A DNA stretch of 48,482 nt from Chloroflexota bacterium. Lineage in GTDB: Bacteria > Chloroflexota > Dehalococcoidia > UBA2979. Location: assembly GCA_003670735.1 (NCBI GenBank), contig QWQU01000006.1, forward strand, positions 1 through 48,482. Direction: 5' to 3'. The translations under genes were made by a program, and so were the position numbers. Under the pieces are notes generated by a model, which searched no databases, had not been told where the DNA came from, and was given only the letters and a program-made list of their open reading frames with translations. Positions 37,113-46,370 of the stretch are shown here, piece after piece. How positions within the stretch are numbered: the stretch's first letter is position 1; each line of letters opens with the position of its first letter.

Positions 37113-37811
37113 ATGCACGCCTCGGTAGTTGTCTTCCCTGGCACGTGGAGCGATGGCGACTGCATCTATGCACTCGGCACCGTCGGCATCGAGTCCGCGC
37201 GCGTGTGGCACCGCGAGTCGCCGACCTTTGCCGCGGACGAGCTGGTCGTGCTGCCGGGCGGCTTCTCGTACGGGGACTACCTGCGCTGTGGCGCGATCGC
37301 TCGCTTCTCGCCAGTGATGGATGCGGTGCGCGCGCACGCTGAGGCGGGCGGGCTGGTGATCGGCATCTGCAACGGCTTCCAGATCCTGTGCGAAGCCGAC
37401 CTGCTACCGGGCGTCCTGATGCGCAATCAGTCGCTGCAGTTCCGCTGCATGCCGACGCACCTGGTGGCGGCCAACCACGACTCACCGTTCACGCAGGGAA
37501 TCGCGCCGGGTCAGGCGCTGGCGGTGCCAATCTCGCATGGCGAGGGCAACTACTTCGCGGACGACGAGACCCTCGACATGCTCGAGGCGGAAGGGCGCGT
37601 CGCGTTCCGCTACGCCGACGCCGACGGCAACGTGACGCTCGAGGCGAACCCGAACGGCTCGCTGCGCAACATCGCTGGCATCCTCAACGAGGGTCGCAAT
37701 GTGCTGGGGATGATGCCGCACCCGGAGCGCGCCTGTGAGGCGCTGCTTGGTGGGGACGACGGCAACGCGATCTGGCTGTCGGCGCTCGAATCGGTGGGCG
37801 TGCCGGCGTAG
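37113..37811 (+). CDS. purQ: Phosphoribosylformylglycinamidine synthase subunit PurQ
   Basis: VVFPGTWSDGDCIYAL...VVLPGGFSYGDYLRCGAIARFSPVM...VIGICNGFQILCEADLLPG...GMMPHPERA. Confidence 0.95.
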   Translation: MHASVVVFPGTWSDGDCIYALGTVGIESARVWHRESPTFAADELVVLPGGFSYGDYLRCGAIARFSPVMDAVRAHAEAGGLVIGICNGFQILCEADLLPGVLMRNQSLQFRCMPTHLVAANHDSPFTQGIAPGQALAVPISHGEGNYFADDETLDMLEAEGRVAFRYADADGNVTLEANPNGSLRNIAGILNEGRNVLGMMPHPERACEALLGGDDGNAIWLSALESVGVPA

Positions 37812-37902
37812 CTGCGCATACCTTGAACGACTCGTTGCTGTGTTGACCTGATGCGCTGGTCGCGGTGCTAGTGTGCGCCTCGAAAGAGAGGGGCGCACCC
37901 AC

Positions 37903-38715
37903 ATGTCCGAAATGCAGAGCGCGTACCAGTCGAACTTTCAGTATCCGCTGCGGCTTGAGGTCGACTATCCGACGGAACCTCGGAACCGCCTGACGGCGCT
38001 GTTCCGGTGGTTGTTGATCATCCCGATCTTCGCCGTGTTCGTGGCGCTTGGTGCTGGTGGCGGCGGGGGCGGCGGTGGGCGCCTCAATTACACGCAGCCT
38101 ATCGGTGGTGACTCTCGCACAAGTAGTGGTGCGCCGATGTCGTCGTTCGAGCGTTGGGCGTTGGATGAGTCAGTTCCCGGCGTTCCCAACATTGCCCTTG
38201 TGGCGGGTGGGGCCGCTGGTCTTGCCTTGCTGATCGGTCCGGGGATTGCGGTGACGTTCGCGGGGCTCTGGATCGCGCACCTCGGTGGTGCGATCGCGCT
38301 GATGGTCTTGTTCCGCGAGAAGTACCCGCGTTGGTGGTTCGAGTTCACGCGCGAGTTGGCGCGATTCGTCGTGCGCATCATCTCGTACGGTGCGCTACTG
38401 CGTGACGAGTACCCATCGACCGATGAGCAGCAGGCGATCCATCTCGAGATCGATCCGACGGATGGGGGCGACCTCAATCGCTGGATGATCCTGGTGAAGT
38501 GGCTGCTCGTGATCCCGCATGGGCTGATCCTGCTGCTGCTCACGCCGTTCGTCACACTCGCGCTGTATGCGAGTTGGCTGTGCGTCGTGATCATCGGACG
38601 CCAACCGCGGTTCCTGTTCGACTTCATCGTCGGGACGATGCGCTGGAGTCTGCGGGTCGGTGCATACGCCGCGATCTACGTGACGGATGACTACCCGCCG
38701 TTCTCGTTCGCCTAA
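37903..38715 (+). CDS. DUF4389-like membrane protein
   Basis: YPLRLEVDYPTEPRNRLTALFRWLLIIPIFAVFV... and internal repeat ...WMILVKWLLVIPHGLILLLLTPFVTLALYASW. Confidence 0.78.
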   Translation: MSEMQSAYQSNFQYPLRLEVDYPTEPRNRLTALFRWLLIIPIFAVFVALGAGGGGGGGGRLNYTQPIGGDSRTSSGAPMSSFERWALDESVPGVPNIALVAGGAAGLALLIGPGIAVTFAGLWIAHLGGAIALMVLFREKYPRWWFEFTRELARFVVRIISYGALLRDEYPSTDEQQAIHLEIDPTDGGDLNRWMILVKWLLVIPHGLILLLLTPFVTLALYASWLCVVIIGRQPRFLFDFIVGTMRWSLRVGAYAAIYVTDDYPPFSFA

Positions 38716-38735
38716 CCGCACCTCGAACGGCACAC

Positions 38736-38771
38736 ACGCAATGACGCGCCCCTGCGGGCGCATCATTGCGT
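38736..38771 (+). terminator. Hairpin terminator
   Basis: acgcaatga-cgcgccc-ctgc-gggcgca-tcattgcgt. Confidence 0.65.
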
Positions 38772-38976
38772 TGTGAGGCCATGAACCCTAGAGCGCATAG
38801 CAAGGCATGAGGCCTTGCGAAATCATCGTGACGAGGGCGTTTGGGCGGGTGTTGCAGCCCCAGTCAGCAATACAACGACACCGCCCGTGATCGCGTTTGG
38901 TACGTCACGTTCGCTCAGAACATTTCTTCCTCGCAAATCCATAACCGCCTCCAAACACGCGTCACGCATTTCGGCT

Positions 38977-39047
38977 CGCCTCGTTGTAGGCGATGACTCC
39001 GCCGGTGTGGCGGGTCACCTCAGCCTGTCGATCGCCTCGACGACAGG
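38977..39047 (+). promoter_or_regulatory. Structured 5' leader of the Ig-repeat surface protein gene
   Basis: Three consecutive hairpins: cgcct/aggcg (38977-38992), ccgcc/ggcgg (38999-39013), cctgtcg/cgacagg (39024-39047), just before aaggagg RBS. Confidence 0.4.
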
Positions 39048-39067
39048 CGGGTGCAAGGAGGTTGGTT

Positions 39068-40870
39068 ATGAGTCATCCATCAATCCTGTTACGGCAGTTA
39101 GCGCTTCATGCGCGGGCTGCTGTGCTGTCGTTCGCGGCGGTCCTCGCAGTGGCGATCGGTGTGCCGATGCTCGCACACGCCGATCCGACGGCGCTGACCG
39201 TATCGACGACGACGTTGACGGCTGCCGAGGTCAACGCTGCGTACTCGCAGACGCTCGCAGCCACCGGCGGCACAGCTCCGTATACGTGGACGCTCGTCAC
39301 CGGCACGTTGCCGGTAGGTGTCTCGCTGAACGCGACGACCGGTGCACTGACCGGCACGCCGACTGCCACTGGCATGTCGGCGATCACGGTGCGTGCAACG
39401 GATAGCTCCAGCAACACCGCCACTGCGGCGCTGTCGCTGGTAGTGAACTCCGCGGTGAGTGTCTCGATGACGACGCTGCCTGCCTCGCAGGTTGGTGTCG
39501 CGTACACGCAGACGCTTGCGGCGACGAACGGCGTTGCGCCGTACAGCTGGTCGGTGACGACCGGCGCGATTCCGGCTGGCCTGTCGCTGAACGCGACGAC
39601 CGGTGTAATCAGCGGCACGCCGACCACGGTTGGTGCTGGCGCCTTCACGGTCCGCGTGACCGACAGCTACAGCAAGACTGCTGACCAGGCGCTGTCGATC
39701 GTCGTGGGCCAGGCCGTGCAGGCGACGACGACGTCGCTGGCTGACGGCATGGTTGGTGTTGCCTACTCGCAGACCCTCGTGGGCTCAGGTGGTGTGACGC
39801 CGTACACGTGGTCGATCACCACCGGCACGCTGCCGGCTGGTCTGACCCTCACGGCTGGCACTGGCGTGATCGCTGGTACGCCGACGACCGCTGGCACGTC
39901 CTCGTTCGCGGTGCAGGTGACTGACGCGAACGGGCAGCTCGCTGCTGGTGCGCTCTCGATCAACGTCACGAACGTCGCGGCGCTCGTGATCACCTCTGCC
40001 TCGTTGCCGACCAGCACGGTTGGTAGCGCGTACGCGCAGACGCTGGCCGCGAGCGGCGGCGTTGCGCCGTACACGTGGTCGGTCGTTGGTGGCGGTCTGC
40101 CCGCCGGTCTGACGCTGGGCACCACTGGTGTGCTGAGCGGTACGCCGACGACGGCTGGTACCTCGACGTTCACGGTGAGCGTGGCGGATAGCGCTGCCCA
40201 CACCGCGAGCGTCTCGCTCTCGCTGCTCGTGAACACGACGACCATCCCGGTCGGCAACCTCGACGCTGACGTCCTGGCGGCGTGTGCTCGTGGCAGCCTG
40301 ACCGCGTCGATCACGCGTCTGTGCGAGGTCTACAAGGCTGGTCAGCTCCCGCCGTGGGCTGCGGTCGTGTTTGGTCGCATCATCGTGAAGTACACGGATG
40401 AGCAGCCGATCACCTTCAACGACAAGGTCACGCTGGCCTGCCAGCAGTCCGGCATCTCCAGCTCGATCGCCTCGCTCTGCGCGGTGTACGTGGCTGGCGA
40501 CCTGCCGGCGTGGGCCAAGACCAACATCGGTGGCGTCATCCTGGGTGTGACCGGCAATGCGCAGGTCTCCTTCAAGGACGACGACAAGCAGAAGGGCAAG
40601 TCGCACTTCGTCGTGGACTGCGACAACGTCCCGCAGGCCAAGTTCAAGGCTGACGTAAAGCCGACCGTGATCGTGATTCCGGCGCCGAAGGTGACCGTCA
40701 ACGTCACCACGACCGCTACGCACGATGACTCGCGCAACGTCTCCTTCTCGAACAAGGACGACCACCGCGATGACCAGAAGGTCAGCGACAAGTCCAAGGA
40801 CAACAAGTCGAACAGCAGCTGGGGTACCAAGGTCACCACGACTGTGACGACGATGTTCAAGAAGCACTAA
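39068..40870 (+). CDS. Secreted protein with four He_PIG/putative Ig repeats and a duplicated Cys-containing C-terminal domain
   Basis: Signal peptide ([19 protein letters not shown]); four repeats of (V)G(x)AY(S/T)QTLA..GG..PYTWS...LP.GL.L...TG.(I/L).GTPT..G...F.V.VTD. Confidence 0.88.
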   Translation: MSHPSILLRQLALHARAAVLSFAAVLAVAIGVPMLAHADPTALTVSTTTLTAAEVNAAYSQTLAATGGTAPYTWTLVTGTLPVGVSLNATTGALTGTPTATGMSAITVRATDSSSNTATAALSLVVNSAVSVSMTTLPASQVGVAYTQTLAATNGVAPYSWSVTTGAIPAGLSLNATTGVISGTPTTVGAGAFTVRVTDSYSKTADQALSIVVGQAVQATTTSLADGMVGVAYSQTLVGSGGVTPYTWSITTGTLPAGLTLTAGTGVIAGTPTTAGTSSFAVQVTDANGQLAAGALSINVTNVAALVITSASLPTSTVGSAYAQTLAASGGVAPYTWSVVGGGLPAGLTLGTTGVLSGTPTTAGTSTFTVSVADSAAHTASVSLSLLVNTTTIPVGNLDADVLAACARGSLTASITRLCEVYKAGQLPPWAAVVFGRIIVKYTDEQPITFNDKVTLACQQSGISSSIASLCAVYVAGDLPAWAKTNIGGVILGVTGNAQVSFKDDDKQKGKSHFVVDCDNVPQAKFKADVKPTVIVIPAPKVTVNVTTTATHDDSRNVSFSNKDDHRDDQKVSDKSKDNKSNSSWGTKVTTTVTTMFKKH

Positions 40871-40912
40871 ATCCGAGGTCGGCCGGGAGCCTCCCGACCA
40901 ATCCGGAACGAC

Positions 40913-40942
40913 GCGAAGGGGACCCACCTGGGTCCCCTTCGC
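40913..40942 (+). terminator. Strong hairpin terminator
   Basis: gcgaaggggaccca-cc-tgggtccccttcgc; preceded by a second hairpin ggtcgg...ccgacc (40878-40898). Confidence 0.75.
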
Positions 40943-41034
40943 TGTACCTCGAGGTAGGGGTGGGGCGCTCCCGCCCGACGATCCGCGCTGGTACCCTAGG
41001 CGCGTCCCCCCTCGATGCCCACGGAGTGCCGCCG

Positions 41035-43248
41035 ATGCCGGTCGACGACCAGACGCTTGCCGCGATTGCGCTGTCCCGCGCTGAGTACGACCGCCTGGTG
41101 ACGATGCTGGAGCGCGAGCCCACTGAGGTGGAGCTCGGGATCACCTCTGCGCTCTGGTCGGAGCACTGCGGGTACAAGCACTCGAGGCCGCTGTTCAAGC
41201 ACTTCCCGACGACCGGCCCGCGCGTGCTGACCGAGGCGGGCGCCGAGAACGCGGGCGCGATCGACCTGGGCGATGGCTGGTGCGCCGTCTTCAAGATGGA
41301 GTCGCACAACCACCCCTCGGCGATCGAGCCGTATGAGGGCGCCGCGACCGGAGTGGGCGGGATTCTGCGTGACATCTTCGCGATGGGGATGCGCCCCGTG
41401 GCACTCCTCGACTCGCTGCGGTTCGGGCCGCTCAGCGACGCGCACAATCGCCACCTCTTTGCGGGCGTGGTCGCTGGCATTGGTGGCTACGGCAACTGCA
41501 TTGGCGTCCCGACCGTGGGTGGCGAGGTACAGCTCGCGCCCGAGTACAGCGGCAACCCGCTGGTGAACGCGATGGCCGTCGGCGTCGGCCGCGTCGAGCA
41601 CCTGCTCTCCGCAGCGGCCCGTGGCGTTGGCAATCCGCTGGTGCTGGTCGGCGCTGACACCGGGCGTGACGGCATTCACGGCGCGACGTTCGCCTCGGTG
41701 GATCTGTCGGCGGATGCCGCGGAGCGCCGTCCGGCCGTGCAGGTGGGCAACCCGTTCCTGGAAAAACTGCTGATGGAGGCCTGCGTCGAGCTGGCCGAGC
41801 AGCACGGTGACTGGATTGAAGGCCTGCAGGACCTCGGCGCGGCCGGGCTTACCTCGAGCGCGATCGAGTCCGCGCATCGAGCGGGCACTGGCATCGACCT
41901 CGACACCGCGCGCGTACCGCGCCGCGAGCAGGGGATGACGCCGTACGAGGTGATGCTGTCGGAGTCGCAGGAGCGAATGCTCGTGATTCCGAAGGCCGAG
42001 CACCTCGAGGATGTGCTGGCACTGTTCCGCAAATGGGAGCTGCACGCTGACGTGATTGGCGTCGTGACTGGCGATGGCCTCGCGACGATCCGCGATGGCG
42101 ACGAGGTGGTCGCGCGCATCCCGATCGATGTGCTGAGCGACGCACCGCAGTACGAGCTGGAGACGGTGCGACCGGCACGGCTCGATGCGCTGCAGGCGTT
42201 CGACTTCACGTCGCTGCCCGACCTCGATGCATCGAACGCGACGGCGACGCTGCTGCAGCTGATGGCCTCGGAGAACCTCGTGAGTCGGCGCTGGATCTTC
42301 CAGCAGTACGACCACCAGGTGCAGAACAATACGATCGTGCCGCCGGGTGGCGATGCTGCCGTGATCTGGCTGAAGGGCACGCCGCGCGGGCTGGCCGTGG
42401 CGACGGACTGCAACGGCCGCCTGGTTGGCCTCGACCCGCGCGTTGGCGCACAGATCGCGGTCGCCGAGGCCGCGCGCAACGTGGTCGCGGTCGGCGCGGT
42501 GCCGACGGCGGTGACGGACTGCCTCAACTTCGGCAACCCGGAGCGCCCCGAGGTCGGCTACGAGCTGACCGAGGCGATCATTGGTCTGTCAGAGGCCTGC
42601 CGCGTGCTGGGCACGCCGGTCGTGTCGGGGAACGCCTCGCTCTACAACGAGACGCCGAGCGGCGCGGTGCTGCCAACGCCGGCGATTGGCATGCTTGGCG
42701 TGATCGACGACGTTGCGCGCGCACTGACATGCGCGCCGTCCGAGGGCGACACACTAGTGCTGCTTGGCGCGGAGATCGCGCAGGACGCGAGCACGCTCGT
42801 GGCTGCCGAGTACGTCTCGGTGATCCATCACACGGTGGCGGGTCTGCCACGCATCGATCTCGACCTCGAATCACGTGTGCAACGGCTCGTGCTCGACGCG
42901 CACGCGCAGCAGCTGCTGACCGCGGCCCATGACTGCGCCGATGGTGGGCTCGCGGTTGCGCTGGCGGAGTGCTGCATCGCGGGTCGCGTTGGGCTCGCTG
43001 GCTCTGCCGACGTGACGGGCCGCCTCGACGCCGCCTTGTTCGGTGAGGCGCAGTCGCGCTTCATCGTGGCGACCGAGGACGCGGGTTCCGCCGAGGCGCT
43101 GCTCGCGCTCGCGGCTGCGGCGAACGTGCCGGCGGTCGTGCTTGGTGTCGCCGAGGGCGATCGTCTACGCCTCGGGCCAGTCGATGCGTCAGTCGCCGAG
43201 CTGGCTGATGCGTACGAGGGCGGACTCGGGCGGATTCTCGCCGGGTAG
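41035..43248 (+). CDS. purL: Phosphoribosylformylglycinamidine synthase subunit PurL (small type)
   Basis: [27 protein letters not shown]...[46 protein letters not shown]...[13 protein letters not shown]. Confidence 0.97.
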   Translation: MPVDDQTLAAIALSRAEYDRLVTMLEREPTEVELGITSALWSEHCGYKHSRPLFKHFPTTGPRVLTEAGAENAGAIDLGDGWCAVFKMESHNHPSAIEPYEGAATGVGGILRDIFAMGMRPVALLDSLRFGPLSDAHNRHLFAGVVAGIGGYGNCIGVPTVGGEVQLAPEYSGNPLVNAMAVGVGRVEHLLSAAARGVGNPLVLVGADTGRDGIHGATFASVDLSADAAERRPAVQVGNPFLEKLLMEACVELAEQHGDWIEGLQDLGAAGLTSSAIESAHRAGTGIDLDTARVPRREQGMTPYEVMLSESQERMLVIPKAEHLEDVLALFRKWELHADVIGVVTGDGLATIRDGDEVVARIPIDVLSDAPQYELETVRPARLDALQAFDFTSLPDLDASNATATLLQLMASENLVSRRWIFQQYDHQVQNNTIVPPGGDAAVIWLKGTPRGLAVATDCNGRLVGLDPRVGAQIAVAEAARNVVAVGAVPTAVTDCLNFGNPERPEVGYELTEAIIGLSEACRVLGTPVVSGNASLYNETPSGAVLPTPAIGMLGVIDDVARALTCAPSEGDTLVLLGAEIAQDASTLVAAEYVSVIHHTVAGLPRIDLDLESRVQRLVLDAHAQQLLTAAHDCADGGLAVALAECCIAGRVGLAGSADVTGRLDAALFGEAQSRFIVATEDAGSAEALLALAAAANVPAVVLGVAEGDRLRLGPVDASVAELADAYEGGLGRILAG

Positions 43249-43259
43249 ATACTCGGGCG

Positions 43260-43973
43260 ATGCACACGCTTCGTTGGATGGCCTTCCTCGTCGCGTTTGT
43301 TGTCGGTGTTGCCGCTTGTGACGCGTCAGCGGTCGTTCCTGTGACCGCTACTGCGTCTCGCGTAACGAGCACGCTCACGACTAGCCCGACGCCGGTCGTT
43401 ATTGAAACACCGGTCACGTTGCCGGCGGGTCGGACGATCGATCTTCACGTCTCGAGTGAGGCGATCCTCGCCTCTGGTGCGCCGAATGCCTATCGGGCGT
43501 CCGGCGAAAACTGCGATGGGCCGCTCTTGCAGTTCACCATTCCCCTCGCACCAGCTCGTGCGGACGACGAAATTCGTCGGTGCACGTTTAGCGAGCGGTT
43601 CGAGCAGTCTCGATACAGTTTCCTGCGCGTCCCCGACGGTTCGTACTACCTCCGTGGTGTCGAGCTCCTCGTGTGGGGGAAAGCGTCGCTGCCCATGCCG
43701 TACGTCTACAGCGATTGCGCATCGATACGTGCTCATCTGTTCTCTGCGAATGAGGATCCGAAGTCAGCCGCGCACATTCTCACCTGTTACCAGGCGCCGC
43801 CGCTACCGAACGAACTCACTGGTCGCCAAGATCGGATCTGGACCGCGCTGCCCGCGAGCGTTCGACAAGAGGGCCTTGGTCGAGCGCTCCGTAATTTCTG
43901 CTGGTACGAAGCGTCATTGCTCGGGGCGCCGAGTGACGTGCAGATCGCTCCGTCGCCGTGTGAGCTCCAGTAG
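43260..43973 (+). CDS. Putative lipoprotein of unknown function
   Basis: N-terminal hydrophobic segment ending in a lipobox-like VGVAAC followed by a Thr/Ser/Pro-rich stretch. Confidence 0.65.
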   Translation: MHTLRWMAFLVAFVVGVAACDASAVVPVTATASRVTSTLTTSPTPVVIETPVTLPAGRTIDLHVSSEAILASGAPNAYRASGENCDGPLLQFTIPLAPARADDEIRRCTFSERFEQSRYSFLRVPDGSYYLRGVELLVWGKASLPMPYVYSDCASIRAHLFSANEDPKSAAHILTCYQAPPLPNELTGRQDRIWTALPASVRQEGLGRALRNFCWYEASLLGAPSDVQIAPSPCELQ

Positions 43974-44048
43974 CGCGACAGATCACGGCGGGCGGCGACT
44001 ACGCCTGCTGCGTGGCGGATGACCATACGGGTATTTGGCTTCGATCGG

Positions 44049-44828
44049 TCAGTGCGACTTGTCGGCACACCAGATCGTCCAGCGGTCACGCTCGACGATC
44101 GGTTCGTGCGCGGGCAGGCGCTGGGCGATGAACGCGACGAGCTCGGCCAATTCGCTGTCGGTGAGGTAGTGCAAGATCGAGCGGCCGACGCGACCGAGCA
44201 GGTCCTGCGAGAGCTCTTCGATTCCTGCGTACGTCGTTCGCGTCTCCCACACGGTGGTTGTTTGCGTCGGGACGAAGCCTGCGGCGCGCAGTGCGTGCTC
44301 GACGCTCGGCGTCGTTGGTCGTCGGCCCAACTCTGTGTCGAGCAGCTTCGGGAAGCACTCGAAGAAGTAGCCGCGGATGTGGTCGGGCGAGCCGGCGATC
44401 GTGATGTCTTCGGGCGTTCGGTCCTGGATGACGTAGTGCCCGCCTGGCCGGAGCAGTCGATGTGCTTCTTCGAAGCACGCGGTGTAGTCGGTCAGGTGAT
44501 GAATCAGCGCACGCTCGAAGACGATGTCGCGGCTTTCGCTCGGGAGGCCGGTCGCGGTGGCGTCGCCCTGTCGGAACGAGATGTTGGGTGGTCCGCCGTT
44601 CCGTTCGGTTGCTGCTCGGACCATCTCTTCCGAGAAGTCGACGCCGACTACGGAGGCCGCCCCGATGTCCAACCACGCGGCGCTGTAAATGCCGCCGCCA
44701 CAGCCGACGTCGGCCACCTGTATATCGACTGGATCAAGGACGGAGCGGATCGCGGCAGCCCAATCAGGGTGCGCTGCTCGGCTGGCGTAGGTGTAGCGGT
44801 TCTCAGGCGAATGGAAGTCGATGTTCAT
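44049..44828 (-). CDS. Class I SAM-dependent methyltransferase
   Basis: IQVADVGCGGGIYSAAWLDIGAASVVGVDFSEEMVRAA...HRLLRPGGHYVIQDR; real start at 44828, the longer ORF is an overextension. Confidence 0.9.
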   Translation of the reverse strand: MNIDFHSPENRYTYASRAAHPDWAAAIRSVLDPVDIQVADVGCGGGIYSAAWLDIGAASVVGVDFSEEMVRAATERNGGPPNISFRQGDATATGLPSESRDIVFERALIHHLTDYTACFEEAHRLLRPGGHYVIQDRTPEDITIAGSPDHIRGYFFECFPKLLDTELGRRPTTPSVEHALRAAGFVPTQTTTVWETRTTYAGIEELSQDLLGRVGRSILHYLTDSELAELVAFIAQRLPAHEPIVERDRWTIWCADKSH

Positions 44829-44902
44829 CGTGTCCTCCTGAGTCGTGCGCGCGCTGCCACAGTACGCCGGATCACACGGCGGGCTGCGCCTACGCTCGCT
44901 GC

Positions 44903-45382
44903 ATGACTGACGAGACCCGCAGCGAAGACGAGGACAACGGCGCCGACTGGGTGCTGTCGTGGACGCCCGCGAGCATCGAGGTGCCTGTGGGGATGAACCA
45001 GGGCGCGTCCGGGCTGTGCCGGGTCGCCTCTGGCGAGCTCGTGGTGATCTCGGTGGATGGTGGAGCGAGCTGGGACCTGCCGGGCGGGCGACCTCGAGGT
45101 GATGAGTCGCTGCGGCAGACGCTCGATCGTGGGCTCTGGGACGAGGCCGGGGTGCGGGCGTCCGAGGCGACGCTGCTTGGCTATGCGCGCAGTGCATGCC
45201 TCGCTGGGCCGCACCAGGGGCTGGTGCTGGTGCGCTCAATCTGGCTGGCTGACGTGACGCTGGAGGCAGACCTCGACGCTTCGAGTCGACTCGTGGTTCC
45301 CGCGGCAGAGGCGCTCGCGCTGATTCCGGAGGGGATGCGCGACTTCTATGTCGAGATCTTCGAGTCAGCCGGGCTCGTCTAG
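44903..45382 (+). CDS. NUDIX-fold hydrolase-like protein with degenerate Nudix box
   Basis: WDLPGGRPRGDESLRQTLDRGLWDEAGV compared with consensus GX5EX7REUXEEXGU. Confidence 0.75.
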   Translation: MTDETRSEDEDNGADWVLSWTPASIEVPVGMNQGASGLCRVASGELVVISVDGGASWDLPGGRPRGDESLRQTLDRGLWDEAGVRASEATLLGYARSACLAGPHQGLVLVRSIWLADVTLEADLDASSRLVVPAAEALALIPEGMRDFYVEIFESAGLV

Positions 45383-45408
45383 CGCGTAGCTCTGTTCAGA
45401 ACTAATGT

Positions 45409-45438
45409 TTGACATATTGAGAACGGAAGTTCTACCCT
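45409..45438 (+). promoter_or_regulatory. Promoter with embedded LexA-like palindrome
   Basis: TTGACA (45409-45414), 18-bp spacer, TACCCT (45433-45438); spacer contains AGAAC-GGAA-GTTCT (45420-45433). Confidence 0.5.
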
Positions 45439-45686
45439 GTTCCAGCAACCCTGGTTGCGGAAGCGAGGCTCCGTTCCGACCGATTGCACGCCGATAACCG
45501 TCGCGGGTACCCTGTGCGTCCTGTCTGAGGATTGACTCACAGGAAATCCACGCCGCAATCCCAACCGCTGGGCACGATCTCTCGCCCTTTTGGGATACGT
45601 TCGTTGGTAAGTGACCGGTCGGTACTGGGTTCGTCCCGCAATATCAGGGGCGTCCCGGCTCCGACACGCCGAGAGGGTTATCCGTC

Positions 45687-46292
45687 GTGAAGGTGCTGTT
45701 TCTAGAGACCGTTGAAGGTTCGGGTTCCCGCGGCGAGGTGAAAACCGTTGCCAATGGATACGCTCGAAACTTCCTCTTGCCGCGTGGCTTTGCCGCGCCG
45801 GCAACGCCCTCGATTCTCAAGCGAGCGGAAACGCTCGTCGCGGAAGAAGAGATCAGGCAGCGGTCACTGGACGAGCGGGCTCAAGGGCTTGTCGGCAAGC
45901 TCGAAGGCAATCCGCTCGTATTCGCCGTTCGCGTCGGAGAGCAGGGACGTCTGTACGGTTCTGTCACAAATGCTGACGTCGCCGAGAAGGCTGGGGAGAT
46001 TCTTGGCGAAGAACTGGACAGGCGTCGCGTACTGCTGCCTGAGGTGATCCGTTCGGTCGGGGTGTACACCGTGCCCCTTCGTCTGTCGCGTTCCGTGACA
46101 GGCGAGGCGCAGGTGGTGGTTGTGGACGTCGATGCACCGCAAGGTGTTGAGGCGGCCGTTGCGGAATTGCTGGCTCCGCCAGTCGTTCCGGAGGACCCCG
46201 CTGAGGTTGTCGCCTCTACCGCCGACGCGGACACTGACAGCGAGTCGGAGTCGGGCCAATCTGCTGCTGACGAGGACGCGTCCGAGGAGTAA
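45687..46292 (+). CDS. rplI: 50S ribosomal protein L9 with acidic C-terminal extension (GTG start)
   Basis: MKVLFLETVEGSGSRGEVKTVANGYARNFLLPRGFAAPAT...GRLYGSVTNADVAE. Confidence 0.96.
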   Translation: MKVLFLETVEGSGSRGEVKTVANGYARNFLLPRGFAAPATPSILKRAETLVAEEEIRQRSLDERAQGLVGKLEGNPLVFAVRVGEQGRLYGSVTNADVAEKAGEILGEELDRRRVLLPEVIRSVGVYTVPLRLSRSVTGEAQVVVVDVDAPQGVEAAVAELLAPPVVPEDPAEVVASTADADTDSESESGQSAADEDASEE

Positions 46293-46370
46293 TCCTCCGC
46301 CACGCACCTCGTGTGTAACGAGGTGGCCGCGAATGTCTCTACAGACCTGGCCACCTCGTAGTTCGCTTCC

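Noticed and set aside
39200-40240. Periodic repeats resembling a CRISPR-like or satellite array
   Set aside because: About 260-nt periodicity is explained by four coding He_PIG/Ig-like repeats in frame.
40996-42315. 439-aa minus-strand ORF
   Set aside because: Antisense to purL; no domain signature.
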